In this document: positions 1 to 13,683 of the stretch, in pieces | Position numbering within the stretch: the first letter of the stretch is position 1 | Layout of the letters: every line of letters begins with the position of its first letter | Assembly: GCA_035610365.1 (NCBI GenBank) | Contig: CM069435.1 | Coordinates: forward strand, 4,242,001-4,306,000 | Reading direction: 5' to 3' | Source of the DNA: Aquatica leii | Taxonomy: Eukaryota > Arthropoda > Insecta > Coleoptera > Lampyridae | Length of the DNA stretch: 64,000 nt | Position numbers and translations under genes: made by a program | The notes under the pieces: generated by a model | What the model was told of the DNA's origin: nothing | Databases searched by the model: none | The model's input: the letters and a program-made list of their open reading frames with translations, nothing else

Positions 1-175
1 GAAAGTTTTCCCTAGGACAATGATGTCGTCGAGATAAGCAAATGCTTTGCCTTCCAATTCAGGTCCTATGACGGTATCGAGTAGGCGTTGAAAGGTGGCC
101 GGAGCGGAGTGGTGATCCAAATTTGTCAACTTCTCTAGTATTTGCTGACGGATCTGTTCCATGGAGTTATTCTAA
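1..175 (-). mobile_element. Ty3/Gypsy LTR element fragment (reverse transcriptase)
   Basis: Read on the minus strand, about the first 120 bases encode a piece of a Ty3/Gypsy reverse transcriptase: a palm segment of the APATFQRLLD type followed by the catalytic box AYLDDIIV. The fragment is cut by the window edge, so its true size is unknown. The adjacent ~50 bases up to about 175 are open in the same frame but do not look like the usual flank of this domain. It is a fossil scrap, separate from the larger Gypsy element that starts near 1072. Confidence 0.75.
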
Positions 176-1067
176 TGGTTTAAATTTGTTTGCTCTATAT
201 TAACAGCTACTGCCTGGAAATATATTTTATGCTTATCTCCTAGTTTCACTTTCGCTTCGGAGTTTTCTTGATTCGTTCTATAAAAACCACAAGATATGAA
301 AACATTATTTTTCTCAAACTTTTCTTGCGTATTTGTGTAGGTTACTGCATGTTTAGTTTATATTAATTATATCGCAGCATTAGAATGTATCATAAAACTA
401 AATATTTTTAACGCTTTTACAAATTTGTAATAATGTCTGCATTAATTAATTTTGTTCGTTTTTTAGTCAGAAATTAACATGTTTAAAAAGATGTACTACA
501 ACTGTAAACATTGCAGAGTAAACTAATTAATTTAATCACATACGCAGTATTTACTCCTTGCTTCTAACACTTTAATTAATATATTTTAATACAAACGAGA
601 TCGATGTTTTATACACTATCAGCGCCTACATACAATTCATCCCACACACATCATTTGTGCACTACATTTTTGAAAACGATTTTACAAAATGTAAAACTTG
701 TTTTAAAATAGGGATTTACATGGATTGTTTTGAAAACGTTTAAGGAATACATGAAACAATTTTTCTTGCTAAACTAGTTCTGATCGCAAACATAAAATAT
801 GTAGACTTTTGCTGTGCAATGTTTTCAAATAAATCCTTCATGAAGTATGTAATTCTTTCAGTCTACAAATGACGTCAAACGAAAGCATCCTTAGTTTGTA
901 CTAAAACAAAAGATATTTTTACGTACTAAAAGTACAAGTTTATGTAAAAATGAAAATAATTCATACGTACTAAAATTATAAATACGCAAATAACGGATAA
1001 TGAGCGTTTGTAGTATGAGCATCAATTTTCAATATTACAATAAGATAAACTAATTAAAACTAAGTCT
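176..1067. other. AT-rich spacer, nothing recognised
   Basis: About 890 bases of AT-rich sequence with no long open frame and no terminal repeats or protein similarity that I can see. It is probably intergenic or heavily decayed repeat sequence. Confidence 0.6.
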
Positions 1068-1071
1068 AGTT

Positions 1072-2538
1072 TGTTACGGTAACTTTTGGTGGTAACAAAA
1101 TTTAAAATGCTAAGGCACGGTGGCTCAGTACCAGTAGGCAAATATTGGGGGTGGGCTAGTAAGTCTAGATTTTTAAGTATGAGGTGGTAAGCAATAATTG
1201 CGTAAAGAATAATTAAGAGAATGGGCGCCACGTACTTGGTTGATTAAAGCGTTCAGTCGAAACAACTGATAGCGTAGAAATGAGCGACGAAATAAATACG
1301 CAAAAATAGAGTTAATTAAATTATAATTTAAAAAAAAACAAACTGAATGGTAACATAAATATAAGCTGGACAAATAAAATTTGTACCCAGAGGGTGTATG
1401 GTAATATAGCAATTATTACAATAGGAACGACGTATAATGAGGATGATTGAATCTAATTTACCTTATTGAAAATATTAAACAAAATGTTCAGAGTCAGTTA
1501 TGTTATAGTTGCAAATTATTCAGAATTCGATTTACTCAAGGTGCGCAAGCAATTAAGTAAAAAAACAATCTTACCTTGATAATTATCCTTCGGTATAATT
1601 CCCTTGCGCAAGTAACGTTGACCGAAGCGATGCGAGCTAGATGGAAAAATAATAACAAGTGGGATCATAGACAATAAGTTGGTCCGTATAATGAATACGT
1701 TAATTACTTACTGAGTACCGATAAGTTCGAATGCTGAAGTTAAGTGAGTAAGTTATATTTGAATAAACAAAGAGTTAAGGTAAGTGTGATTTACAAATTC
1801 AGCAACAATTTTAATTGTAATAAGAAAAATGAGTATTTACTAAAATGAATAATTTCAGCGGGCATGTTAATTAACAGTTAAAAGATAAATAATTGATGAT
1901 ATTGAAGAGAAAGGAATGTAAGTTATGCTAGTACAATACGTTGATATTGGTTTTCTTTGGTTTACCATAAATCGATGCCAATAAAGATGACAGCTCGACG
2001 TTGATCCATATGGAAACCCGGATCGATGAATGCGGCTCCACAGCGATTAAAAAAAATGGCGTAGAAAATTGACAGAAGGTAGATCAACCCAAGTAGAAAA
2101 CGCCGTCAAATCCGGCGTCAGTTAAGCAACGATGCGGCACACGTGATACTTTCGAAGTCCAAATATCCGTAAAGGAATACGTCTGATGAATGTCAGCAGA
2201 TAGCAGAGGTCTTCGACACACAGCAGTTATTTGAAACATCCACTTTATATTCGAATAAATCGAGTTTTATAGAAATTATGGAGGTTTTAAGGCACAACAA
2301 AAATGGCGCACGTTTGGCACGTTCAGCAAGTTGACGGCAAGTGAACTTCATGAAAATGCACCAATCAAGTAAATAATATAAATGTAATTGTTTGAATGAA
2401 ATGGACCAATCAGGTAAATAATATAAATGTAATTGTATGGATGAATATGGACCAATCAGGTAAATAATATAAATGTAATTGTATGCCATCTGACGGTAAA
2501 ACTAAAGATTGATAGAAATGTGAACAATTTACATAACC
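1072..2538 (-). repeat. 3' LTR (left copy) of the Gypsy element
   Basis: Starts TGTTACGGTAAC and ends near TTACATAAC, matching the copy at 7364-8760 over almost its whole length. The termini form the short inverted repeat TGTTA/TAACA typical of LTRs. Near the right end it carries a ~45-bp tandem motif in three copies, where the other LTR has two. In element orientation this lies at the start of the LTR, so it belongs to the promoter-bearing U3 part. Confidence 0.92.
2352..2488. repeat. Three-copy ~45-bp tandem repeat inside the LTR
   Basis: Units beginning CCAATCA(A/G)GTAAATAA start at 2361, 2406 and 2452 (period 45-46). The equivalent part of the right LTR has two units, at 8629 and 8674. 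Since the LTRs were identical on insertion, the copy number changed afterwards by slippage or unequal exchange, or differed during reverse transcription. Confidence 0.85.
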
Positions 2539-5500
2539 CCCCCTTAACAAAAGTGAAGCTAGGTCTAGAAAGAAAACGCTGAGTGGCAAAACCAAAGAAA
2601 ACATTTGAGGAAATAATCCAAGAGACCAAACAAGAAGCACAATATTAGTACAAACAACAACAAACCAATTATGAAGAAGAGAAAAAGCGGTAACGCAAAA
2701 GTAGTGATGGAAGAGCGAGGAAAGTGTTTCAAAGAAAAGAAAGGTTTGAGCACTACCCTACAAAGAAACCGTCACAACGTCCTCAGCCAACCACCCATAA
2801 GACGTTGGAAGGAAATAAGAAAGGAAAGGGAAAAGAATAAGAAAGTTATAATTTTTGACGTTTATGTCGTTTTCGAAGATTATATCAGAGCGAGTTTAAC
2901 ATTTAGAAATTTAGAAGCGTCAGATAAGACAAAATTTCGTTTCCACACAGAATCACCTTTCTTATAAGTGACCGTGCGTTTGCGTAAATTATAGCGATCT
3001 TGACTACGTTTCGTAGAACGTTTCATTTTAGCAAGATTATCAGTACGCAAATTTTCATAAAATTCTTTAGTACGGGTAGTAACAGCAGGATTAGTATCTA
3101 TGGAAGTAATTTTATCATCTAAAGGAGTTTTAAACATATTTCCAAAGAGTATGTGTTCTCGACCACAAAACGCGAAGTAAGGAGTATAACCAGTTATCTC
3201 ATGTTTGGAAGTTTTTATGGCACAGCCAATTTTAGATTTTCTTTAATATATGAAGCGATCATGGTTTTCAAAACTCTATTAACCCGTTCGGTAGAATTAA
3301 CTCTAAGATGATATTTAGCTGTATATAATATTTCGGTTTGATAGTTTGAGCATAATTTAAAAAATTCTTTGCAACGAAATTGTACACCATTGTCAACGAT
3401 GAGATATTGAGGAGTACCAAATAATAAGAATATCTGTTCTTCCATAATCTTACAAATTTTTGAGTCACTAGCAGTACGAAGTGGATAGAAACATGGAAAT
3501 TTAGTAAAATAATCAGCGACAACGAAAATATAGGAGTTAGCTTTAAAGAAGCGAGGTAAAGGACCGATAGTATCACAACTTCACCGGGTTGTGCTTTTTG
3601 TTCAACTTTGTGGGCAGCACAGATATGGCAATTACGAATATAACTAGCAATATCGGCACGAAGATTTAGCCAGTAGAAGAATTTATTAATGCGACTTAAA
3701 GTCTTAGTGACACCAGAGTGACCACAAGTAGGAGGATCGTGATATTGGCGAATGATTCCAATACGTTGGTTTTTAGGAACAACTACTCTCCAATTTCCCA
3801 ATGAGATATCAGCGAAATCAGAAGAAGTAACATTATTTTCAAGAGACTAGAGAGGAAACTTTTTAGGATTATTAGAAACATTTCCAATCATTTTTAAGTA
3901 CCAGGGATCAGTGATAGGTAAAGTAATTGAAGGTATAGTATTCGTTGTGTTAATTTCGCAAAGTTGTGAAAGAGAGTCGGAAGATAATTCAGGTACAGCT
4001 CATGATAGAGCATCAGGAACAACGTGATTCTTTCTTTTACGATGTAGAATAGAGAAATTATTCTATTGGAGGCGTAAGACCCAACGAGCCAGACGTCCAG
4101 AAGGATTCTGTAGTTTATTTAACCAGATAAGTGAGTGATGGTCAGTTATGACTGTGAAGTGAGCACCTTCGATATAGGCACGAAATTTCTCAACAGCCCA
4201 CAGAACAGAAAGACATTCTTTTTCTGTGGTAGAATATTTGGTTTCAGGTTTAGTTAATGAGCGACTAATGTAGGAAATGACCTTTTCACCATCAGAGGTT
4301 TCCTGACTTAAAACAGCACCTAAGCCATAATTAGAAGCATCAGTTTGAACAGTGAAAGGCAAAGTGAAATCTGGACAAGAAGGTATTGGAGCAGAAATAA
4401 GCTGTTGTTTTAGAAAAGAAAAAAGGCTTTTTCACATTCAGAAGACCAGACAAATGGAGTATTTTTACGAGTTAATTGAGTTAATGGAGCTAAAGCAGTA
4501 GAGAAATTAGGTATGAAGCGACGGTACCAACTTGCCATGCCAAGTAATCTGCGAATTTCAGAGACCGAAGAAGGTTGAGGAATAGAAATGATAGCGCTGA
4601 CTTTATCAGGATCTACAAGTAAACCGTTCCGATTTACAACGTAGCCAAGATATTTTAATTCGAGGAGACAAAAATGACATTTGTTTTTGTTCAAAGTAAG
4701 ACCAGCAGCAAAAATTTGAGTTAAAACTTCTAAGTGTTTTTCAAAAGATAGGGTAGCAATAATAATATCGTCAAGATATGCGAAGCAATACGGTTCTAAA
4801 TCAGCGCCAAGGATTAGATTTATTAAACGTTGAAAAATAGCGGGAGAATTTTGTAAGCCAAAAAGCATGCGATTAAAATGATATAGGCCTCTGCCAAGTA
4901 TGTTTAGTTTAGAATTTTGAGTTAGAGGAATCTGCCAGTAAGCAGAACGAATATCCAGAGAAGAAAGAAATTGCGCATTACGAAGGCGGTCTAAAATAGT
5001 ATTTATGTAAGAAAGAGGGTAAGCATCCGCTTTAGTAACTGCGTTGACGTTTTGGTAGTTATACAAAAACCATAAGATAGATCTTTTTTTCTAACGAGAA
5101 CAATTGGACTAGACCAGGGGCTTGCAGAAGGTTCAACAATTCCTAGTTTGATCATAGAATCAAGTTCATCATTAGCGATCTTAAGTAATGCAGGAGAGAG
5201 TAGGTAGTAACGCTGTTGGATATGCTCACTGGTTGTACGTATATGGTGTGCTATTAAACTAGTACAGCCAAGTTCAGTAGAATTTAGTACAGGAGAATTG
5301 AATAATGATTGTAGAGATTGTTCTTTAGTTTCAGAAAGATTAGATCTATCAACTAGATGATCCGTAGTAGATAAGGAGCAAATTTCATCAGAATTTCCAA
5401 AAGTCCATAAACCAGTCTGAAAATTAGGGACAAAATCTATTGATTTCCAAAAATCAATGCCTAAGATAAATGGTTGAGTAACTTCAGGAATAACTAAGAC

Positions 5501-7363
5501 TTTTAAAATGACGGTCTTATCCTGTAGAGTGATAGGAAGATTAACAGTACCAAGAATATAACAAGTTTCACCATTAGCAAGCAAGCAAGCAGAAGATGAT
5601 TTTGGAGACGAGCGATATTTTTGTAACGAAAGACCTAAAGTATTTAAGAGGTTCCAGCCTGATTGACCTAAGATAGTTTTAGAGCATCCAGAATCTAATA
5701 AACTTTTAAAAGGGTAGCAAAAAATTGTGATATTCAGATAAGGACGTTCATCTTTGCGGACATTAGCTAGTAAGAAATTTAATACGTATTTATGTTGGTC
5801 AGGTAGCATAGCAAAAGGAGTGTCCGAGATAAGAGATAGCGAAGAGGACTCGACTCGGTCCGAGAACTCTAAGTTTAGTTTAAAGTAGCGTTATTGCAGT
5901 TTGGACATTTTGGTTTAACGACATTTGGTTTCCCGCAACCATAACAATGAATGGTTTGGGGTTCCGAACAATTTGGGGAGACATGACTAATTTTTTTGTA
6001 GTTCCAGCAAGTAATCGGTGAGTTATTAGAAGTAGAAACAGATGCGGTCGATGGTTTTGAAGAAAATTTTTGTTTAGATTGGGCAGTAGTATTAGCACCA
6101 GTAGAAGAGACGGTTTTAGAAACAGTTGAGTATCCTTTCTCTTAGGAGTAGACACTACAGAAGCAGCAAAAAGTTTAGAAGTATTTGAATTACGTTTAGA
6201 AGCATGTGAGCTCTTAACATCAGTATCAGAAGACGAAGAAGCTATACTTAAATAGGCGAGACTAGGTTCCAGTAAGTGTGATGATTTTCTTGAAGGTGGA
6301 GGTTTAAATTTTTCAATAAAGTAATGATTTTGTTCTATCTGTTTGCCTAAGGCCGAAAGTTGTGCAATCCTAGAAATTGGAGTTAAGGCATTCTGGTAAA
6401 ATGGAGTTAAATTGCGTCTGATGTAGTATAATTGTTTTGTTTCGGAGAGAGGAGTAGTTAAACGTTTAAAGAGATTATACATTACAGCAAGGTACGAGCT
6501 CATATTTTCAGAAAGACCCATAGTTCTATTCTTAATTTCATCAAGTAACCTTTCATCGTAGTCGATAGGAAAGAATTCAGTTTTTAGTAAAGTTACAAGT
6601 TCTTCCCATTTTGTTAAAAAAAAAATTCTAGATCTGTAAGTAGTAAGGCACGTCCTGTTAACAATTCTGGTGCATGAGCAAAAAGCATTTGTTTAGTAAT
6701 TCCACGAGAAGAAGCTAGTTCATCCAAGCGAGTAAAAAAATCTAAGAGAGAAACTTTTCTTCACCAGAGAAGATTAAGCCAAGTTTTGAGATATCTAATC
6801 GTTTAGTAAAAGAAAGTGATTTAGAAATTGAAGCTAGAGCATGTAAGGGTTCACTTGGTTCAAGTTCATCCTCACTAGAAGGAAGTAGTGGAGGAGTAGA
6901 AGGATTAGAATCACGATCAGTGAGTTCAGCTGCATTAGGATCATTTGACCTAGTTGGTTTAGGACTAGATAAAAGTAATTTGTTAAAATCTGTAAATGTG
7001 ACACGGTTCAGTTTTTTAAGTGTTTGTATTAAATTTGATTTCAAAGTATCGATGGTTAAAAGCAATGTGTTACGTTGATCTGTTTCAGTATCATCGGTAG
7101 AATTCATTAACGAGCAACGACGTTCTATGTGAGGGAGTAAACTATTCAAGCGGAGAAAATCCCGTGATTTAGAATCGTTTGTAACCCTATCGGTTAAAGT
7201 TTCGATTTCTTCAATACATTAAGTAACTGCAGCATAGTAGTAGGTGGTATAATACCTCGGGAAGCAATTTCATATTTGAGTTCGGTTGTATGTAAACGGT
7301 TGACAATAATAAGAAGGCAAGCTAAACTAAAGGAAGGCCCCACCACGTTGGACGTCAAAAAAA

Positions 7364-8760
7364 TGTTACGGTAACTTTTGGTGGTAACAAAATTTAAAAT
7401 GCTAAAGCACGATGGCTCAATACCAGTAGGCAAATATTGGGGGTGGGCTAGTAAGTCTAGATTTTTAAGTATGAGGCGCCACGTACTTGGTTGATTAAAG
7501 CGTTCAGTCGCAAGTACGAAACAACTGATAACGTAGAAATGAGCGACGAAATAAATACACAAAAATAGGGTTAATTAAATTATATTAAAAAAACAAACTG
7601 AATGATAACATAAATATAAGCGGGACAAATAAAATATGTACCCGGAGGGTGTATGGTAATATAATAATTATTACAATAGGAACGACGTATAATGAGGATG
7701 ATTGAATCTAATTTACCTTATTGAAAATATTAAACAAAATGTTCAGAGTCAGTTATGTTATACTCTTTGGTTATAGTTGCAAATTATTCAGGATTCGATT
7801 TACTTGAGGTGCGCAAGCAATTAAGTAAAAAAACAATCTGACCTTGATAATTATCTTTCGGTGTAGTTCCCTTGCGCAAGTAACGTTGACCGAAGCGATG
7901 CGAGCTAGATGGAAAAATAATAACAAGTGGGATCATAGACAATAAGTTGGTCCGTATAATGAATACGTTAATTACTTACTGAGTACCGATAAGTTCGAAT
8001 GCTGAAGTTAAGTGAGTAAGTTATATTTGAATAAACAAAGAGTTAAGGTAAGTGTGATTTACAAATTCAGCAACAATTTTAACTGTAATAAGAAAAATGA
8101 GTATTTACTAAATTGAATAATTTCAGCGGGCAAGTTAATTAACAGTTAAAAGATAAATAATTGATGGTATTGAAGTGAAAGGAATGTAAGTTAAGCTAGT
8201 ACAATACGTTGATATTGGTTTTCTTTGGTTTACCATAAATCGATGTCAATAAAGATGACAGCTCGACGTTGATCCATATGGAAACCCGGATCGATGAATG
8301 CGGCTCCACAGCGATTAAAAAAAATGGCGTAGAAAATTGACAGAAGGTAGATCAACCCAAGTAGAAAACGCCGTCAAATCCGGCGTCAGTTAAGCAACGA
8401 TGCGGCACACGTGATATTTTCGAAGTCCAAATATCCGTAAAGGAATACGTCTGATGAATGTCAGCAGATAGCAGAGGTCTTCGACACACAGCAGTTATTT
8501 GAAACATCCACTTTATATTCGAATAAATCGAGTTTTATAGAAATTATGGAGGTTTTAAGGCACAACGAAAATGGCGCACGTTTGGCACGTTTAGCAAGTT
8601 GACGGCAAGTGAACTTCATGAAAATGCACCAATCAAGTAAATAATATAAATGTAATTGTTTGGATGAAATGGACCAATCAGGTAAATAATATAAATGTAA
8701 TTGTATGCCATCTGACGGTAAAACTAAAAACTGATAGAAATGTGAACAATTTACATAACA
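7364..8760 (-). repeat. 5' LTR (right copy) of the Gypsy element
   Basis: Begins TGTTACGGTAACTTTTGG and ends TTACATAACA, followed by AGTT, the presumed target duplication. Just inside it (plus strand about 7335-7360) lies a GC-rich stretch. Read on the minus strand it is GACGTCCAACGTGGTGGGG, which resembles the CCAACGTGGGGC-type primer binding sites of many Gypsy elements. The tRNA match was not tested. Confidence 0.9.
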
Positions 8761-9042
8761 AGTTGCTGTAAAAGTGAATGTAATTACTAAATTAATCTAA
8801 AAAGTAACTATAGCGGAAATAGATCTGGCAATAGGTAACTAAAGTATTAAAATTTTGACTGACATAAGGTTTTTTTATTTTGTATTATATGATATTTAAA
8901 AATTTCTTTACCTCAACACAAACCGAAAAACGAATATTAAACTCATTTAATTACACTATCTGCTATTTTATTATATTTTTTATTTTTTATAAATTCTCAA
9001 AACCTTTTCATTATTTTAATTTTTTATTTTATTATTTTAATA

Positions 9043-9077
9043 AACGCTACATGTTTCGACTAAGTGTCATCTTCAGA
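9043..9077 (-). other. Penelope-type hammerhead-like terminal motif
   Basis: On the minus strand the sequence reads CTGAAGATGACACTTAGTCG followed by AAACATG. It has the layout CUGA-n-GA, a short GAC/GUC stem, then CGAAAC, which recurs at the ends of Penelope-like elements. No adjacent coding remnant is recognisable, so this could be an isolated terminal scrap. The ribozyme fold is incomplete and activity is not claimed. Confidence 0.4.
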
Positions 9078-9336
9078 CGTATACTATAAAATAATTTATA
9101 ACAATTTTTATATTTATATTTTTTATAAAAAGTAAAATAAAATAATATAATAAACCCATTTTGAGTTATTAAAGAATTAATGGGAAAAATCAACTTTTAC
9201 ACTATCTGCGTTTACGATTTGTAACACTTGACAAATTACAAGGGATTAATTTTAATTACTCTTGTAATCATCATTTATTTAAAAAAAATATTCAAAATTT
9301 AGTGTAACCATTTATTTACATAATGAAATAAACGCT

Positions 9337-9358
9337 CCATGCAACTAACGTTGCATGG
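9337..9358. repeat. Perfect 9-bp hairpin
   Basis: CCATGCAAC, loop TAAC, GTTGCATGG. This is a perfect small palindrome in an AT-rich context with no known function. Confidence 0.6.
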
Positions 9359-10502
9359 AAACACTAAACAGCGCCTGTACTTACGACTTGAATGTTTTTT
9401 AAATCAAATCTATTTACATTATAAAAATACAAACAAAAAATTACTTTTAGAATTAAAAAAAAAATTATTTTTTTAAAAACAAATATTAAACAAAAATTTT
9501 TTTTTCGTTACCTTTTTTTACTAACTTTGTTATAAATGGGACAAAAATAGATGTAATTGATGTTTTTAAAGTGTAAACCCACCGTCAATTTATAAAAAGG
9601 TTTATTTTTAGCTGATATTTTGCACTTAATTAAGTTTTTTTAGTTTAGTGCTTTTAAATTAAAAAGAATTAGCACCAATTTAATAAACTCGTTAAATGTA
9701 CTTGAACAACTTATGAATAGATTATTGGTTTATTAATAACTTAATTAACGTTAATCATAATAACATAAAATGTGTTATAACAATTAATAACTGGATCAAA
9801 TTAAAAATTAAATTTATTACTGATACGTTTCTATTCGTAAACGATTTATCAGCAATACATAGATTTAAAATAATACTGAATTCTATTGCTAATCAAAAAT
9901 TGTATCGTGTAAAATAAAAAATGTTTAAATCTAAAGCTTTTTTTTGTTATTATTGTATTTTAAGCTTCCTGTTTTTATTGAACCAGTGTAATCGTGAAAT
10001 TAAATTAAACTTATTGAAAACATAAAAAAAAGAAAGATCCAATTACGCTAAAACATAAATGGTATTGTCTATTTTATTTTCATATATTGATCAATTAATT
10101 TTTTAATTAACTTTTGCAGCAGGTTTATATTTGCAGTCAATAAAATAAGATTTATATGGTATTAAAAATAATAGATTTATTTCGACAAGTCAAATTTAAA
10201 TGTTTATAGTTTTAGTCATTAAAGCGGTTTGCTTCATACTGATTCTATAGAACGCCGCACTATGAAGCGAATTATCATTTCAAAAATCTATAACTTAAAA
10301 ACTAATATATATATAATCAAAATCCCAATTACCATTCGGTGTAGGGTTACACTTCTTTAACAATATTTATATAATTACAATCTAACGTAAATTATTTTCT
10401 CGTCTATCTGTACGCGTTAACTTAAATAAACATACAATAATAAAAAAATAACATAAATTCTTATCTGTTTTTTAATAATAAACTATTCACTAATTAATTG
10501 TT

Positions 10503-13500
10503 TCATTTTATATTGGTCCACAAAGTTTTCCACTCATTTTTCTTTTTTGCTAGGCTGTTTGCTTCTTGCCATGATATTCCTGCGTTTATCAATAGTTTGT
10601 TTATAACGTTGTCCCATATTTCTTGAGGTCTTCCTCGATTTCTTTTAGATGCCACTTTTGCTTCCCACACTTGTTTTACTGGTATGTAATTTTCCATACG
10701 CTGTAGATGTCCCCACCAGCTTAGCCGCCTTTTCTCCACAAACTGGTGTATTGTTTCAATTTCTAGTTCTTCTCGCACTGCATCATTTCTTATTCGATCT
10801 TTTAATGTGATTCTTTTCACCTTTCTTAGGTACTTCATTTCTATTGCCTGTATTTTACTCTTCATTTTCTTTGATACTACCCAAGATTCACATCCATAAG
10901 TTAGTATTGGACGATATACTGTTTTGTAGACACTCAGTTTGGTTTGTTTGCTTACTTCTTTTTTATTAATAAATTTATCTTTCATGGCATAAAATAGGTT
11001 GTTAGCTTTTTCTATTCGTTTGTCTAGGTCTAGTTCTTGTGTTCCTGACTGTTCTATCGTCACTCCTAGATATTCAAAATGGTTGACTTGCTCTATGTGT
11101 TTTCCTTGTAATTGGATGTTTACTTTATACGGTTTCTTTGACATTACCATCACCTTTGTCTTGTCGGTATTTAATTTCATTCCAATTTTTTTTAAAACTT
11201 TATTCCATATGCTTAAGTTTGTCTGTAAATCACCTTCCTTTTCTGCCATTATCATAACGTCATCTGCAAACGCGCACTCAGCTACTTCCACTACTTTCAA
11301 GTTTCTATATCCTAGCTTCAGTTTCTTCACTTTCTTATTACACTCTTTAATAATGTCATCCATAAATATAGTGAAGAGTACTGGACTCATGACTCCTCCT
11401 TGCCTTAACCCTTCTATTGTTTTAAAACTTTCTGACGTCCTGTTATTAGCAATTACAAAGTTAATGTTGTCTTTATATAAACTTTCAATAGCAATTATCA
11501 ATTCTCGTTTTACTCCTCTTCTGGCCAAACTATCCCACACTATTTTTCTTTTCACTCGATCAAAAGCTTTATTTAAGCATTGAATGATTTAAGTCAATAA
11601 ATGCACAAAACACTTTTTTGTTATAATGTACAATTTTATTAATAATTTCTTTAATGGTAAATATATTGTCTTGTACACAACGTCCTCTTCTAAAACCACT
11701 TTGTGTTTCTGAAAGTGTTTTTTCTATTTTTTCTTTTAGTCTTTTTTCTAATATTCGTTCGTATATTTTTAAGACTACATTTAACAATGTGATTCCTCTA
11801 TAATTATTACATTCTGTCCGATCTCCTTTTTTGTGGATAGGTACGATTATTCCAATTCCCCACTCTTTTGGTATAATTTTTTTTGCACACTTTATTGTAG
11901 ATTTTTAGTAGTAGTCTTTCTCTAGCTACTCCCATATGTTTAATCATTTATGGCTTTATTTGGTCATGTCCAGGTGTCTTGCCGTTTTTTATACTTTTAA
12001 TAGCTTCTCTCATTTCTCTTATCTCTATTTTCTGTGTTTTATTCTCTTCTACGTTCTCTTCGTTGTCTTCATCCTTGAGTTGTTTTTCTTCTGTTTCTTT
12101 TTTTGTTCTTTTCCGCTCATTTTTTCTGTTTCTGCTTCTATTGGATTAAGTAGTTCTTCAAAGTATTCTCTCCATCTTTCCATAATTTCCGGATTTTTTA
12201 TTAATAGTTTTCCTTTTTTGTTTCTTATGCTATTATTGTGTGTTGATGTATTGTTTTTTATTGATTTTAACACTTTATAGAATAATTTCTGATTATTTTT
12301 ACTATTTCTTTCTAATTTGTTTCCGAAGTCTTCCCAGATTTTTTGTTTTTCTTTTATTACTAGATTTTTAACTTTTGTTCTTTGTTCTTTATATCTATTG
12401 TAGTTATTTTCCTTTTTTTTACTTAGGTATTCTTTCCATCTTACTTTCTTATTTTTTACTTCTTTTTTGATATTCTCGTTCCACCAAGCTGTATGTTTTG
12501 TAGTATTTGATGTTTTAGTTGTCCCACACGCTTCTATAGATGCATCCAACACAATACTTTTAAATAATTTCCACATTTGTTCTGTACTGGTTTCCTCTAC
12601 GGTTTCTTCTATTCTACTTATTTTAGTTTTTATAATTTCTTTGTATTTGATACATATTTCAGCTATATTTAGTTTATGGATTTTTATTGTTTGGTGTTCT
12701 AATTTTTTATTTGTGTTGTTTACTTTATTTAAATTATGTTTTTCCATTATTATTTTTGCGACTACTAGGTAATGGTCACTATATATTTCTGCTCCTCTGT
12801 ATACCCTTACATCTTTTATCTTATTTCTATTGTTTTCTTCTACTAAAATATAATCAATTATGGATCTTTCATTTCTACTTGTTACTTCTCTTGTAAATTT
12901 GTGCTTATCTTGGTGTTGAAAAAATGTATTTGATATTATAAGTTTATTTAATATGCAATAATCTATTAATCGTTCTCCATTTCTATTTTTTATATTTTCT
13001 CCAAGTTTTCCTACTACTTTTATAATTTTATTTTCTTCGTGGCCTACTCTTCCATTGAAGTCGCCAGCTACATATATTTTTCCTCTGCCATTTTCTGTTG
13101 CTACTTGCAGATCATCCCAGAATTTGTCTTTGTTTTTCTTTGTGTCGTTTTCATCTGGTCCGTATACTGTTATTATTGTTGTTCTATTTTCATTGGTCTC
13201 TTTTAATTCAATACTTAATATTCTTTCACTCCAACATTTCCATTTTTGTATAAATGGAGTTATATTTTTTTTTATTATACAACCAACTCCTGCAGCGGCT
13301 CTTGTATTTTCTGACACTCCGCTATATATAAGTATATGTCCATCTTTTAATTCTATTTTTCCTTGTCCTTTCTTTTTTGTCTCTGTTATCGTGAGTATAT
13401 CTAATTTTGCGTCATTGAATTCATCTACTAATTCGTTTTCTTTTCTTGCTAAATTTCTGATGTTCCAGTTGCCAATCTCCATATTTTCTTTTTTTGTCTT

Positions 13501-13543
13501 GGTTTAGTTCGTTCGTTCTCAATCCTTATTTCGTTTTTCGTCA
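10503..13543 (-). pseudogene. LINE ORF2: AP endonuclease + reverse transcriptase
   Basis: Encodes the target-priming enzyme of the LINE, about 1010 codons in total, a normal length for ORF2. The N-terminal AP-type endonuclease opens with IGNWNIRNL, carries AGDFNGRVG near 13050 and ends with the YSDHYLVVAK motif near 12770. The reverse transcriptase has RQGGVMSPVLF near 11390 and the catalytic AFADDVMIM near 11260. A C-terminal segment has GCESW and WWGHLQRM. An upstream in-frame ATG near 13543 would add 20 residues before the start at 13482. The frame is broken by about three shifts: near 12110 in an A/T run, near 11880, and near 11580 just before the palm FDRVKRK segment. It is therefore a pseudogene. 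Confidence 0.88.
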
Positions 13544-13683
13544 TCGTTGTTACCTGTCGTTTGTAGACTTAGTCGTTTTTTGACCCTTGTTTGATTAACT
13601 TGAAAGGTCTTCCTATTTCTGTCATTCTATTTCCTGCCGTGATCTTTCATCTATTGTTCTTGCTCCTTTCTTTTCTTATTTTT

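Larger units (their letters stand above)
1072..8760 (-). mobile_element. Ty3/Gypsy LTR retrotransposon, minus strand (fossil)
   Basis: Two long direct repeats (1072-2538 and 7364-8760) bound a Gypsy-type internal region read right to left. The flanks carry a 4-bp repeat AGTT (1068-1071 and 8761-8764), which fits a target duplication. Parts in order are: gag-like region about 7150-5890, ending in a Cys-rich knuckle (CYGCGKP); aspartic protease near 5710-5670 (LLDSGCSKTILG); reverse transcriptase about 5150-4440 with the YLDD box near 4770; RNase H about 4360-4063 (QTDASNYGLG); integrase about 3760-2880 with an HHCC finger (CHICAAHK) and core (IVDNGVQF). A G-rich tract at about 2537-2545 fits the polypurine tract next to the left LTR. 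The order PR-RT-RH-IN identifies Ty3/Gypsy. The coding region is broken in several places, so the copy looks dead. By eye the LTRs differ by only a few percent, so the insertion is fairly young. Confidence 0.93.
8761..10480. other. AT-rich spacer with a Penelope-type motif
   Basis: About 1.7 kb of very AT-rich sequence. The only structures I see are the hammerhead-like motif at 9043-9077 and a small perfect hairpin at 9337-9358, listed separately. The short plus-strand open frame at 8880-9089 is low complexity and is not considered a gene. Confidence 0.6.

Noticed and set aside
8880-9089. 69-codon plus-strand ORF
   Set aside because: Phe/Tyr/Asn-rich low complexity over AT-rich DNA, overlapping the Penelope-type motif.
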